64,000 nt of DNA from Alkalibacterium sp049389645. Its GTDB lineage: Bacteria; Bacillota; Bacilli; Lactobacillales; Carnobacteriaceae_A. Made by a program: the position numbers and the translations under genes. Below, piece by piece: positions 1 to 14,096 of this stretch. The first letter of the stretch is position 1, and each line of letters begins with the position of its first letter. Where the stretch lies: positions 1,302,001 through 1,366,000 of the forward strand of contig NZ_CP186540.1 in the NCBI RefSeq assembly GCF_049389645.1, written 5' to 3'. The notes under the pieces are model-generated. The model saw only the letters and a list, made by a program, of their open reading frames with translations. It ran no database searches and had not been told where the DNA came from.

Positions 1-1999
<1,999 letters not shown>

Positions 2000-2113
2000 A
2001 CCAAAGGTGGGATAAGGGTATGATGTGGAGTTGTGTTGACTCCTTTGTGTGTGTGTAAAATCAACTGTCTAGTTTTGAGAGAACAAGGTTCTCATCTAAA
2101 TAAGAAGAGTCAC

Positions 2114-2232
2114 TGTGCGGTGGCGATGGCGGGAAGGATCCACCTGTTCCCATTCCGAACACAGCCGTTAAGCTTCCCAGCGCCGAGGATAGTGAAGGGT
2201 TTCCCTTTGTGAAAGCAGGACGTTGCCGTGCA
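2114..2232 (+). rRNA. 5S rRNA, copy 1
   Basis: About 119 nt, starting TGTGCGGTGG and ending GTTGCCGTGCA, so the two ends pair into helix I. The internal CCGAACACAG block is the conserved 5S loop. It lies 114 nt after the 23S and 35 nt before tRNA-Asn, the usual 23S-5S-tRNA order. The ends are uncertain by one to three bases. A T9 run follows here, against T6 in copy 2. Confidence 0.95.
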
Positions 2233-2267
2233 GCTCTTTTTTTTTATCTAAAAATAGATCAGATTAT

Positions 2268-2340
2268 TCCGCAATAGCTCAGCTGGTAGAGCGCATGACT
2301 GTTAATCATGATGTCGCAGGTTCGAGCCCTGCTTGTGGAG
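2268..2340 (+). tRNA. tRNA-Asn (GTT), copy 1
   Basis: A 73-nt cloverleaf. The acceptor stem TCCGCAA pairs with TTGTGGA (one G-U pair), followed by discriminator G. The anticodon stem CATGA/TCATG encloses the loop CTGTTAA, giving anticodon GTT for asparagine. The T arm contains GGTTCGAGCC. CCA is not encoded; a T7 run follows directly. It belongs to the upstream rrn operon and is identical to the copy at 7668-7740. Confidence 0.97.
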
Positions 2341-2402
2341 TTTTTTTGTGCTCAAATTTAGCGAGGGCAAAAAAAATGAATAAAAATAAAATAAAATAAA
2401 GG

Positions 2403-2431
2403 TTGACGCAAAGGCGAAAACCTGGTATATT
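2403..2431 (+). promoter_or_regulatory. rrn operon 2 promoter P1
   Basis: TTGACG at 2403-2408, a 17-bp spacer and TATATT at 2426-2431. It is preceded by an A/T-rich stretch (2361-2402) that could act as an UP element. It lies about 300 bp before the 16S gene, as expected for a distal rrn promoter. The rest of 2341-2726 holds only this promoter, P2 and leader sequence. Confidence 0.8.
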
Positions 2432-2522
2432 TATTCCTGTTGCTGATTTAAAGCAACAAATGCTTTTCTTTTTCTTGTCAGGTCTCGGTCAAACGAGCGA
2501 CAAAAGAACTTTTAAAAAGTTC

Positions 2523-2551
2523 TTGACAATCGAATTGAAAGCCTGTAATAT
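2523..2551 (+). promoter_or_regulatory. rrn operon 2 promoter P2
   Basis: Perfect -35 TTGACA (2523-2528), a 17-bp spacer and TAATAT (2546-2551). It is the stronger of the two tandem promoters by consensus and lies about 175 bp before the 16S gene. Tandem P1/P2 promoters are usual for rrn operons in Bacilli. Confidence 0.85.
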
Positions 2552-2594
2552 TGTACTAGTTGACACATCACGTTGTCAGCGATTGAACGAAATA

Positions 2595-2608
2595 GATCTT
2601 TGAAAACT
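2595..2608 (+). promoter_or_regulatory. boxA-like antitermination element, rrn leader
   Basis: GATCTTTGAAAACT lies in the transcribed leader about 45 nt after P2. A near-identical TGTTCTTTGAAAAC recurs in the 16S-23S spacer at 4362-4375. The position and similarity to boxA of other rrn operons suggest a Nus-factor antitermination site. The assignment rests on motif and location only. Confidence 0.5.
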
Positions 2609-2726
2609 GAACAAAGTAAACAATCAAATGTGCAGGTGTCTTGTGTCCAATTTATTGGGCCAAGGCAACACAAACGAGTTAACATGTTTAACTCGGAATT
2701 ATGTAACACGAGCTATTTCAAACTTA

Positions 2727-7402
<4,676 letters not shown>

Positions 7403-7516
7403 ACCAAAGGTGGGATAAGGGTATGATGTGGAGTTGTGTTGACTCCTTTGTGTGTGTGTAAAATCAACTGTCTAGTTTTGAGAGAACAAGGTTCTCATCT
7501 AAATAAGAAGAGTCAC

Positions 7517-7635
7517 TGTGCGGTGGCGATGGCGGGAAGGATCCACCTGTTCCCATTCCGAACACAGCCGTTAAGCTTCCCAGCGCCGAGGATAGTGAAG
7601 GGTTTCCCTTTGTGAAAGCAGGACGTTGCCGTGCA
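7517..7635 (+). rRNA. 5S rRNA, copy 2
   Basis: Identical in sequence to the 5S at 2114-2232, with the same helix-I pairing of its ends. It lies 114 nt downstream of the complete 23S and 32 nt before tRNA-Asn; the spacer has T6 where copy 1 has T9. Confidence 0.95.
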
Positions 7636-7667
7636 GCTCTTTTTTATCTAAAAATAGATCAGATTAT

Positions 7668-7740
7668 TCCGCAATAGCTCAGCTGGTAGAGCGCATGACT
7701 GTTAATCATGATGTCGCAGGTTCGAGCCCTGCTTGTGGAG
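7668..7740 (+). tRNA. tRNA-Asn (GTT), copy 2
   Basis: Identical to the tRNA-Asn at 2268-2340: 73 nt, anticodon GTT in loop CTGTTAA, discriminator G, CCA not encoded. It closes the second rrn operon and is followed by a T7 run and then a strong terminator hairpin at 7786. Confidence 0.97.
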
Positions 7741-7785
7741 TTTTTTTGTGCTCAAATTTAGACGATCCACAAGTAGCAAGTAGAT

Positions 7786-7829
7786 AAAAATAGAGCGATT
7801 GAGTTTTCCAACTCAATCGCTCTATTTTT
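7786..7829. terminator. Bidirectional terminator between rrn operon and HesB-like gene
   Basis: A perfect 20-bp inverted repeat (7786-7805 with 7810-7829) around a TTCC loop. A-tract and T-tract flanks give a U-run on both strands. It can end the rrn transcript and the convergent minus-strand gene, whose stop codon overlaps it. Confidence 0.9.
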
Positions 7830-8127
7830 ATTCATTACTATTAAAGTGATAAATGGGCTCGTCTTTTTTTTCATCGTAATCAACAACTAAATCATATCTG
7901 CTGAAAAACCAATCATCCTCTGCACCAGCATAATAAGTGACACCATTAAGCACTGTTTTTCCTAAAAGATCAGCATCAGGATGTTCCACACTTATACCTA
8001 CTGAGAACCCTTCGTGTACTTCAGTTTTTCCGTAAGTTTTACCAAAAAAACGAAGAGAATCGCCAGATTCTAGTGCTAATTCATCTTCAAACCATTTAAC
8101 AGCTCTGTCTGTAAGTAATATTTCCAT
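7828..8127 (-). CDS. HesB/YneR-like (IscA-fold) protein without cysteines
   Basis: 99 aa starting MEILLTDRAV. The length, the D-R-A start and the central G-K-T..G..Y pattern match the small HesB/YneR branch of the IscA-like fold. True IscA proteins bind iron-sulfur clusters through three cysteines. This protein has no cysteine at all, so cluster assembly is unlikely and the function is unknown. I chose the ATG at 8127 because AAAGGAA lies about 8 nt upstream and the family begins at this residue. A longer frame from 8220 would overlap the next gene and adds 31 residues with no family character. It lies downstream of, and perhaps cotranscribed with, the oxidoreductase at 8199-9314, and ends in the shared terminator. 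Confidence 0.75.
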   Translation of the reverse strand: MEILLTDRAVKWFEDELALESGDSLRFFGKTYGKTEVHEGFSVGISVEHPDADLLGKTVLNGVTYYAGAEDDWFFSRYDLVVDYDEKKDEPIYHFNSNE

Positions 8128-8198
8128 TATGATAAATTCCTTTCTTCTATCTATAGTTAGAATACCATGAAATACCCTCATGGCATAAGTATTGAGGT

Positions 8199-9314
8199 TT
8201 ATTCGCGAATAGGTATCCAATTAGGGATGGATACTAAAGTGTTCCAAAGAGGATCTGGAATGTAGTAGGTTGAACGCTGTGATTTGATTAAGGAAGTTTG
8301 AATAGTTTCCTCTGAATTATTTTCAATTTTTTGGACCCATTTCGGATCGATTATGAGCTGCTTTCCTAGAGCAATCAATTGAGAATAATCTAATGCTTTT
8401 TCCGCATCAGCAGGCGTTTTAATTGAACCAACACTAATAAGCGGTACCCTATCATTAATATGTTTCCCTATAGTATGGGGGATTTGATGTTTGTATTTAC
8501 GAAATCCCACCAATGAAGGCTGGTAATAATAGTTAACCGAAAGGTGCAAATAATCAATTTGTTGATTGATCAAAGCATCAACTAGATACAAGGTGTCCTC
8601 TAATCTGATACCGGGTGTCTCCATTTCTTCAGGAGAGAAGCGATACCCCAATAGAAAAGTGTTTTGTGCATGTTCTTTGATTATAGATTGACAATGCCTG
8701 ACGACTTCAAGTGGAAAGGTCAACCTTTTTTCAATAGACCCGCCCCATTTGTCTGTTCGCTGGTTGGAGTGTGGTGAAAAAAATTGTTGAATAAGATAGG
8801 TGTTAGCGCCATGAAGTTCGACGCCGTCAAAACCTGCTTCAATAGCACGTCTAACTGCTGCACCAAATTGGTGGATAAGAATATTTATTCCGCCATCCGT
8901 CAATTCCTTGGGTGTATCTGCCCACTTTCTTTCTGCACGAATAGGTGAAGGTGAAATAGGTTGTCTTCCTCCATTATATTGTCGTTGACTCATTCTACCT
9001 CCGTGGTAGATTTGAAGAATAGCTTTGGCACCTTGTAATTTTATTACTTTAGCTAGTTTGCTCAGTCCGTCTGTATGACCATCTCTAGCGATACTCATTC
9101 CATTAGGGAACGCTTGTCCCTCAGACGAGATATAGGCACAGGCTGTAATGACAGCACCTGGTCCGCTCGATCGCACAAGATAATAAATGAGTTCTTCTTC
9201 GGTTACTTCACCCTCGGCTGTACTTGAGCTAGTTGTCATTGGAGCCATAATTACTCTGTTTCTTAAAGTTATTCCCTCTTTGATAGTGTAAGGGGTTAAA
9301 AATGTATAAGTCAT
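8199..9314 (-). CDS. Old Yellow Enzyme-type NADH:flavin oxidoreductase
   Basis: 371 aa, a full-length TIM-barrel flavoenzyme of the Old Yellow Enzyme family (YqiG-like branch). Seen in the sequence: N-terminal LRNRVIMAPMTT, the active-site region FDGVELHGANTYLIQQFFSP near residues 165-185, then TDKWGGSIEKR, which binds FMN phosphate, and the late VGSIKTPADAEKAL block. Relatives reduce activated C=C bonds, often of xenobiotics, with NAD(P)H; the natural substrate here cannot be told. It is likely transcribed alone or with the HesB-like gene. Its upstream region carries a 20-bp palindrome (9365-9384) that may be an operator. Confidence 0.88.
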   Translation of the reverse strand: MTYTFLTPYTIKEGITLRNRVIMAPMTTSSSTAEGEVTEEELIYYLVRSSGPGAVITACAYISSEGQAFPNGMSIARDGHTDGLSKLAKVIKLQGAKAILQIYHGGRMSQRQYNGGRQPISPSPIRAERKWADTPKELTDGGINILIHQFGAAVRRAIEAGFDGVELHGANTYLIQQFFSPHSNQRTDKWGGSIEKRLTFPLEVVRHCQSIIKEHAQNTFLLGYRFSPEEMETPGIRLEDTLYLVDALINQQIDYLHLSVNYYYQPSLVGFRKYKHQIPHTIGKHINDRVPLISVGSIKTPADAEKALDYSQLIALGKQLIIDPKWVQKIENNSEETIQTSLIKSQRSTYYIPDPLWNTLVSIPNWIPIRE

Positions 9315-9364
9315 GTAATCCCTCTCTGACTGATGTTTAAGATCATGTGAATAGTTAAGATGTA

Positions 9365-9384
9365 ACAGTAAACGTTTTTACTGT
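9365..9384. promoter_or_regulatory. Palindromic operator candidate upstream of the OYE gene
   Basis: ACAGTAAA and TTTACTGT are perfect 8-bp inverted arms around CGTT, about 50 bp before the OYE start. The centre (TAAACGTTT) also resembles a CcpA cre site, with one mismatch in its TG half. The size suits a dimeric repressor (TetR, MarR or LacI type). No regulator gene is adjacent, so the binding protein is unknown. Confidence 0.45.
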
Positions 9385-9458
9385 ATAAAAGTAAGCCATA
9401 TTCTTCATTCTATAGTGAATAGCAAGGGATGTCAACGAAGTTAGACAGTGACGATTTA

Positions 9459-9528
9459 CAAAAAAAGAGTAGTCAAAATATATCGAGGAAAAATTTCTTC
9501 TTTTCCCAATATATATTTCGACTACTCT
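9459..9528 (-). terminator. Terminator of the SDR gene
   Basis: Arms AGAGTAGTC (9466-9474) and GACTACTCT (9520-9528), extended inward by A/T-rich pairs, with an A7 run on the plus strand that reads as U7 at the minus-strand 3' end. It lies just beyond the stop of the minus-strand dehydrogenase. Confidence 0.75.
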
Positions 9529-9553
9529 GTAAATTTTTAATTATAGGTATGAA

Positions 9554-10294
9554 TTATTGAGAAGTATAGCCACCATCAACCGGGATAGTGATGCCTGTCA
9601 AGAATTCATTTTCAGCAATGAAGACAACGGTATGAGCGATTTCTTCGGGTTGTCCCAGTCTGCCGATCGGGTGTTTATCTACTAAGTTGTCGTAGTATTC
9701 ACCTAAAGCTTCTCTATTTACCATTCCAGTTTCTACATATCCAGGAGCGACTGCTGCGCAGCGGATATTGTCTTTCGCGTACTGCAAGGCAAGTGATTTA
9801 GTCATCAAGACCACGGCACCTTTTGATGCATTATAAGCAAACGCAGTAGGTTCACCGACTATCCCTAATATAGAGGCGCAGTTTACGACAACACCCCCAC
9901 CGTTTTTACGCATTTCTCTAACCGCATACTTGCTACCGAAGAAAACACCGTCTTGATTGATCTTGATAACTTTGGAATAGTCTTCATAAGTTAAATCGTG
10001 TGTTTCTCCCTGTGCACCAATACCAGCATTGTTGAAAATAACATCGATGGAACCAAACTTTTCGACCGTTTGTTTGATCAGTGACTCGACTTCATCTTCT
10101 TTGGAGACATCTGCTTTAATGAAAACAACTTCGCCTTTGTCTTTCAACCGATCGACTTGCTTTTCGCCAGATTCAACATCGTAGTCACTTAAGACAACTT
10201 TGCACCCTTTAGCCAAGAAAGCTTCAACAGTTGCTAAACCAATTCCTGAAGCTCCACCAGTAATGACAGCGACTTTACCTTTTAGTTCATTCAT
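9554..10294 (-). CDS. SDR-family NAD(P)-dependent oxidoreductase
   Basis: 246 aa, the classical short-chain dehydrogenase length. The Rossmann cofactor motif TGGASGIG lies near residue 12, NNAG near 86, the catalytic Ser in NCASILG near 139, and YNASK with catalytic Tyr and Lys near 154. An acidic residue at the end of beta-strand 2 (SDYD) suggests NAD preference. It most resembles glucose/alcohol or 3-oxoacyl-ACP reductase types; the substrate is not determined. The start is the ATG at 10294, 8 nt after AAGGAG. A GTG nine bases upstream touches that ribosome site and cannot be used. Monocistronic, with its own promoter (10332-10359) and terminator. Confidence 0.88.
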   Translation of the reverse strand: MNELKGKVAVITGGASGIGLATVEAFLAKGCKVVLSDYDVESGEKQVDRLKDKGEVVFIKADVSKEDEVESLIKQTVEKFGSIDVIFNNAGIGAQGETHDLTYEDYSKVIKINQDGVFFGSKYAVREMRKNGGGVVVNCASILGIVGEPTAFAYNASKGAVVLMTKSLALQYAKDNIRCAAVAPGYVETGMVNREALGEYYDNLVDKHPIGRLGQPEEIAHTVVFIAENEFLTGITIPVDGGYTSQ

Positions 10295-10331
10295 CTTATG
10301 CACTCCTTTACGTATTTTAGTTCACAATTTC

Positions 10332-10359
10332 ATTATACAATAAAAATATATCTTTACAA
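10332..10359 (-). promoter_or_regulatory. Promoter of the SDR gene
   Basis: Read on the minus strand: TTGTAA (10359-10354), a 16-bp spacer and TATAAT (10337-10332), about 40 bp before the SDR start codon. A good sigma-A promoter. Confidence 0.7.
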
Positions 10360-10513
10360 AAGAAAACCCTTTCATTGCTTTTGTAAAAGTATGTATACAA
10401 AAATAAATGAGATGGATATGTTTGTGATAGGGTACTGAAACCTGTAACAAAGTAACCCGGGGTAATGATATTTTCTCTCTTCGGCAAACTGCACAAAACG
10501 ATTCCAACTTTTT

Positions 10514-10556
10514 TGTGCACGTTTACATAGGAATGGAAAAGCGTTTTCAATATAAT
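10514..10556 (+). promoter_or_regulatory. msmK promoter region with two cre-like sites
   Basis: A perfect TATAAT (10551-10556) has no good -35. Two elements resembling the CcpA catabolite operator precede it: TGTGCACGTTTACA (10514-10527) and GAAAAGCGTTTTCA (10536-10549). The second is palindromic and sits across the -35/-10 spacer, where CcpA binding would repress. Sugar-ABC ATPase genes are often under CcpA, which fits; the sites are motif matches only. Confidence 0.5.
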
Positions 10557-10630
10557 AGGAATTGTCAACTAATCAATGTTTGATTCAAACTCGAATCATA
10601 AAAATTAAAATTAGAAGGGTGTTTTTACTA

Positions 10631-11737
10631 ATGGTAGAAATTGCACTGAAAAATATTTATAAAAGTTATGACAATTCGGATGAATTTGCTGTATCCGATT
10701 TTGATATGCGTGTCAAAGATCGTGAATTTATCGTTTTCGTTGGACCATCAGGTTGTGGTAAATCAACAACACTACGTATGATTGCAGGTCTTGAAGAAAT
10801 TACTGACGGTGAATTATGGATCGGCGACACAATGATGAACGATGTAGCGCCTAAAGATCGTGATATCGCAATGGTTTTCCAAAACTATGCACTGTATCCA
10901 CATATGACTGTATATGACAACATGGCTTTCGGATTGAAATTACGTAAGTACAAAAAAGATGAAATCAAAAAACGTGTTGAAAATGCTGCCGACATCTTAG
11001 GCTTAACTCCTTTACTTGATCGTAAACCAGCTGCATTATCTGGTGGACAACGTCAACGTGTGGCTTTAGGTCGTGCGATCGTTCGTGATGCTAAAGTATT
11101 CTTGATGGATGAGCCACTTTCTAACTTAGATGCTAAACTACGTGTTGCCATGCGTGCGGAGATTGCTAAATTGCACCGACGTTTAAACACAACATCTATC
11201 TACGTTACCCATGACCAAACAGAAGCGATGACAATGGCTGACCGTATCGTCATTTTGAAAGACGGATTTATCCAACAAATTGGTACACCAAAAGAAGTTT
11301 ACGACACCCCAGTTAATATATTTGTTGGTGGATTTATCGGTTCACCTGCTATGAACTTTTTCGATGTGACCCTTCAAGGTAACCGTATTTCAAACAATGA
11401 TGGTTTAGACATTGAAGTACCAGAAGGTAAAATGAAGTTATTACGTGATAAAGGATTTAAAGATGGAGTGAAATTAGTCTTTGGTATCCGTCCTGAAGAT
11501 ATCAAGAGTGAGCAAATCGCTTTAGATACTTCTCCAAACTCAGTAGTAAGATCAAAAGTTACCGTTTCTGAACTCTTAGGTGCTGAAACCATGCTTTATT
11601 CAGAATTAGGAAGCATTGAATTTATCGCCCGTGTTGATGCTCGTGACTATTATAAACCGGATACAGAAATTGATCTAGCCTTTGATATGGGTAAATCACA
11701 TTTCTTCGATCCAGAAAGTACTAACGTTATCCGTTAA
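10631..11737 (+). CDS. msmK: Sugar ABC transporter ATPase, MsmK/UgpC type
   Basis: 368 aa. The nucleotide-binding domain has Walker A GPSGCGKST (near residue 37), the Q-loop VFQNYALYPHMT, signature LSGGQRQRVALGRA (near 134), Walker B VFLMDEPLSNLDAKLR and the switch His in YVTHDQTEAM. The C-terminal third is the TOBE/regulatory region typical of MalK, MsmK and UgpC. Such an ATPase powers several carbohydrate importers at the inner face of the membrane. No permease or binding protein is nearby, so it is probably a shared stand-alone ATPase. I start at the ATG of MVEIALKN, with AGAAGGG upstream, not at a TTG 69 nt earlier. It has its own terminator. Confidence 0.9.
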   Translation: MVEIALKNIYKSYDNSDEFAVSDFDMRVKDREFIVFVGPSGCGKSTTLRMIAGLEEITDGELWIGDTMMNDVAPKDRDIAMVFQNYALYPHMTVYDNMAFGLKLRKYKKDEIKKRVENAADILGLTPLLDRKPAALSGGQRQRVALGRAIVRDAKVFLMDEPLSNLDAKLRVAMRAEIAKLHRRLNTTSIYVTHDQTEAMTMADRIVILKDGFIQQIGTPKEVYDTPVNIFVGGFIGSPAMNFFDVTLQGNRISNNDGLDIEVPEGKMKLLRDKGFKDGVKLVFGIRPEDIKSEQIALDTSPNSVVRSKVTVSELLGAETMLYSELGSIEFIARVDARDYYKPDTEIDLAFDMGKSHFFDPESTNVIR

Positions 11738-11779
11738 TTTGAGATAATTTTTAGTTTAAATACAATAGCCCCCTTTTTT

Positions 11780-11818
11780 CCTCTTTGAGTATACATTGTA
11801 TACTCAGAGAGGTTTTTT
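11780..11818 (+). terminator. Terminator after msmK
   Basis: CCTCTTTGAGTATACA (from 11780) pairs with the segment ending at 11812, with one mismatch, followed by T6. It follows the ATPase stop by about 40 bp. Confidence 0.9.
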
Positions 11819-11895
11819 ATTTTATCCATTTATGTCCGGTCTGTTTTAGTGTAAAATAGAAGTATTGCACAGCAGTTCGAAAGGGGAGTTGAATT

Positions 11896-11915
11896 TACAC
11901 TATTTCTATTTAGTG
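11896..11915 (+). promoter_or_regulatory. Hairpin between a strong SD and the dut start codon
   Basis: ACACTA (11896-11901) and TAGTGT (11910-11915) form a 6-bp stem. It lies between an excellent Shine-Dalgarno-like AAGGGGAG, about 40 nt before the dut ATG, and the start codon itself, which has only a weak local site (GTAGGT). Folding would shorten the distance. Whether this affects translation is inference. Confidence 0.3.
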
Positions 11916-11926
11916 TAGGTAATATT

Positions 11927-12424
11927 ATGAAAAAAATCAGAGGTTTTGAAATCGTATCGAAGTATGAAAATGAAGAACTATCGTTACCCAAGAGAGCAAC
12001 GGAAGGTTCGGCGGGTTATGACTTAACGGCTGCGGTGGATATCGTTGTGCCATCAGTATTTAAAGCTCTAAAAAAGAACGATCATAGTGAGACGAATCCG
12101 ATGAGTTCTATACTGGTTCCCACAGGTGTTAAAGCTTACATGCCTGGCAATGAATACTTGCTTTTAGCTAATCGTTCAAGTAATCCGATGAAACGACAAC
12201 TGGCAGTCCCAAATGGTATCGGGGTGGTTGATGCCGATTATTATGGTAACGAAGGTAACGAAGGGGAAATATTTGTTCAATTTATTAATTACGGCTTAGA
12301 GGATATTGAAATTTCCAAAGGGGAAAGAATTGCTCAAGGTATTTTTTCCAAATACGAAGTCGTTGATGATGAAGAACAATCATTCGATAAACGTACGGGT
12401 GGATTCGGATCATCAGGAAGATAA
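11927..12424 (+). CDS. dut: dUTP diphosphatase
   Basis: 165 aa. Trimeric dUTPase that hydrolyses dUTP to dUMP and pyrophosphate, keeping uracil out of DNA and feeding dTMP synthesis. All five motifs are in order: AGYDL (near 30), ANRSSNP (near 85), NGIGVVDADYYGN (near 100), KGERIAQGIF (near 131), and the C-terminal KRTGGFGSSG that closes over the active site. A segment between motifs 1 and 2 (about residues 45-60) is longer than in the E. coli enzyme. It precedes radA, a common pairing in Bacilli, but 200 bp and a separate promoter lie between. The start has a weak ribosome site (see hairpin at 11896-11915). Confidence 0.93.
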   Translation: MKKIRGFEIVSKYENEELSLPKRATEGSAGYDLTAAVDIVVPSVFKALKKNDHSETNPMSSILVPTGVKAYMPGNEYLLLANRSSNPMKRQLAVPNGIGVVDADYYGNEGNEGEIFVQFINYGLEDIEISKGERIAQGIFSKYEVVDDEEQSFDKRTGGFGSSGR

Positions 12425-12569
12425 GACAGAAAAAGCCTTACTGATCTTATGGAAAATCGATAGAACAAGCAACTGAATAACTACACCGCTCAATTGCTGA
12501 TAAACTTTCTGCTTCAGCATGTTTAGTTAAAAAGTCTACTCTATACTCAAACGATAGGGATTAGCTGAG

Positions 12570-12597
12570 TTGTTAGACGACACTAAGTAAATATAAT
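12570..12597 (+). promoter_or_regulatory. radA promoter
   Basis: TTGTTA (12570-12575), a 16-bp spacer and TATAAT (12592-12597), 31 bp before the start codon. Nothing else is evident in the dut-radA gap (12425-12622). Confidence 0.7.
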
Positions 12598-12628
12598 GCA
12601 TTTATAGAAAATAAAAGGAGTCATGAAT

Positions 12629-14002
12629 TTGGCTAAAAAGAAAGCAACTGTATTTGTTTGTCAAAACTGTGGGTATGAATTACCCAAGTATTTGGGTAAA
12701 TGCCCGAGTTGTAATGCCTGGAATCAGATGGTCGAAGAAAAACTGCCGGACAAAACCGATAGTCGAAGTCGGGTGACCATGTCAGGCAAAAAATCTAAAG
12801 CAGTACCGATAACTAGCATCACCATAGAAAATGAAGAACGCGTTAAAACTCAAATGGTGGAGTTTAATCGTGTTTTAGGCGGCGGAGTCGTTCCTGGTTC
12901 GCTTGTATTGATTGGTGGCGATCCTGGTATAGGGAAATCGACACTGCTTCTACAAGTGTCTGCTCAACTCAACCAGCAAGGAGGGAAAGTCCTCTATGTT
13001 TCCGGTGAAGAAAGCACGTCTCAAATCAAGATGAGAGCTGAGCGCTTAGAGCTAAGAGGGTCTGATTTTTATATCTACACTGAAACGGAAGTTAGCGCCA
13101 TCGCAGAAACGATTGAAACATTAAAACCAGATTATGTCATTATTGACTCGATTCAAACGATGCATCATGTGAATATTGATAGTGCTTCTGGAAGTGTCTC
13201 TCAGGTTAGAGAGTCAACGTCTACGTTCATGCAGATAGCGAAGATGAACGGTATAGCCATTTTCATTGTGGGTCATGTAACCAAAGAAGGTTCCATTGCC
13301 GGTCCGAAAATGCTTGAGCATATGGTTGATACGGTGCTTTACTTTGAAGGTGAGCAGCACCATACCTTTAGAATTCTAAGAGCCGTCAAAAACCGATTTG
13401 GTTCAACCAATGAAATCGGTATCTTTGAAATGCGAAACGGGGGACTAGAAGAGGTCTTGAACCCCTCTCAGCTCTTTTTGGAAGAACGATTAGCGGGAGC
13501 GACTGGCTCTGCTGTCGTGGCAGCTATGGAGGGTACACGACCGATCCTGGTCGAAATACAGTCACTTATTGCACCTACTGTTTTTGGAAATGCGAAACGT
13601 ACCGCAAGTGGGTTGGATCACTCGAGAGTTTCACTTATTTTGGCTGTATTAGAAAAACGGACAGGTTTACTTTTGCAGAATCAAGACGCCTATCTAAAAG
13701 CGGCAGGTGGTGTACGCCTGGATGAACCAGCCATCGATCTAGCCATTGCCATTAGCATAGCTTCCAGTTACAAGGAAAAAGAAACGAGACCAACGGATTG
13801 TTTTATCGGCGAAATTGGCTTGACTGGTGAAATACGAAGCATTTCTAAAATCGAACAGCGGGTCAAAGAAGCGGCAAAACTTGGGTTTAAACGGGTGTTC
13901 ATCCCTAAAAACAATATAGATAATGGTTGGGATATGCCTAAAAATATAGAAATCATCGGATGTACCACCTTATCAGAAGCGATAAAACGTGCGTTTTCTT
14001 AA
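12629..14002 (+). CDS. radA: DNA repair protein RadA (Sms)
   Basis: 457 aa. RadA is a hexameric ATP-driven branch-migration helicase acting with RecA in recombination. An N-terminal zinc finger has C11-x2-C14 and C25-x2-C28. The RecA-like ATPase has Walker A GGDPGIGKST near residue 95, and KNRFG near 250 is the RadA-specific motif. The C-terminal Lon-protease-like domain lacks protease function in this family. I favour the TTG at 12629 (MAKKKAT, 8 nt after GGAG). The ATG at 12623 is only 2 nt from that site and would add two residues. It has its own promoter, and yacL follows. Confidence 0.93.
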   Translation: MAKKKATVFVCQNCGYELPKYLGKCPSCNAWNQMVEEKLPDKTDSRSRVTMSGKKSKAVPITSITIENEERVKTQMVEFNRVLGGGVVPGSLVLIGGDPGIGKSTLLLQVSAQLNQQGGKVLYVSGEESTSQIKMRAERLELRGSDFYIYTETEVSAIAETIETLKPDYVIIDSIQTMHHVNIDSASGSVSQVRESTSTFMQIAKMNGIAIFIVGHVTKEGSIAGPKMLEHMVDTVLYFEGEQHHTFRILRAVKNRFGSTNEIGIFEMRNGGLEEVLNPSQLFLEERLAGATGSAVVAAMEGTRPILVEIQSLIAPTVFGNAKRTASGLDHSRVSLILAVLEKRTGLLLQNQDAYLKAAGGVRLDEPAIDLAIAISIASSYKEKETRPTDCFIGEIGLTGEIRSISKIEQRVKEAAKLGFKRVFIPKNNIDNGWDMPKNIEIIGCTTLSEAIKRAFS

Positions 14003-14020
14003 ACGGAAAAATACGATTTA

Positions 14021-14049
14021 TTCGTAATTATGGCTCAGGTTGGTATACT
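14021..14049 (+). promoter_or_regulatory. yacL promoter, extended -10
   Basis: TATACT (14044-14049) preceded by TGG, an extended -10 context. A weak -35 (TTCGTA, 14021-14026) lies 17 bp upstream, just after the radA stop. It would drive yacL and the overlapping ispD. Confidence 0.55.
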
Positions 14050-14096
14050 GATAGAGTGAAATGTTATGAAAAACATAATTGAAAAGGAGGAAGTAA

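Noticed and set aside
8128..8220. Upstream extension of the HesB-like gene
   Set aside because: It would overlap the oxidoreductase 3' end and adds residues outside the family; an internal ATG has the ribosome site.
10317..10568. 83-residue minus-strand frame upstream of the SDR gene
   Set aside because: It overlaps the SDR and msmK promoters and has no ribosome site or family.
7830..12424. Genomic island after the rrn operons
   Set aside because: Ordinary metabolic genes with base use like their neighbours, no integrase, no attachment repeats at the tRNA-Asn other than the rrn repeat itself.
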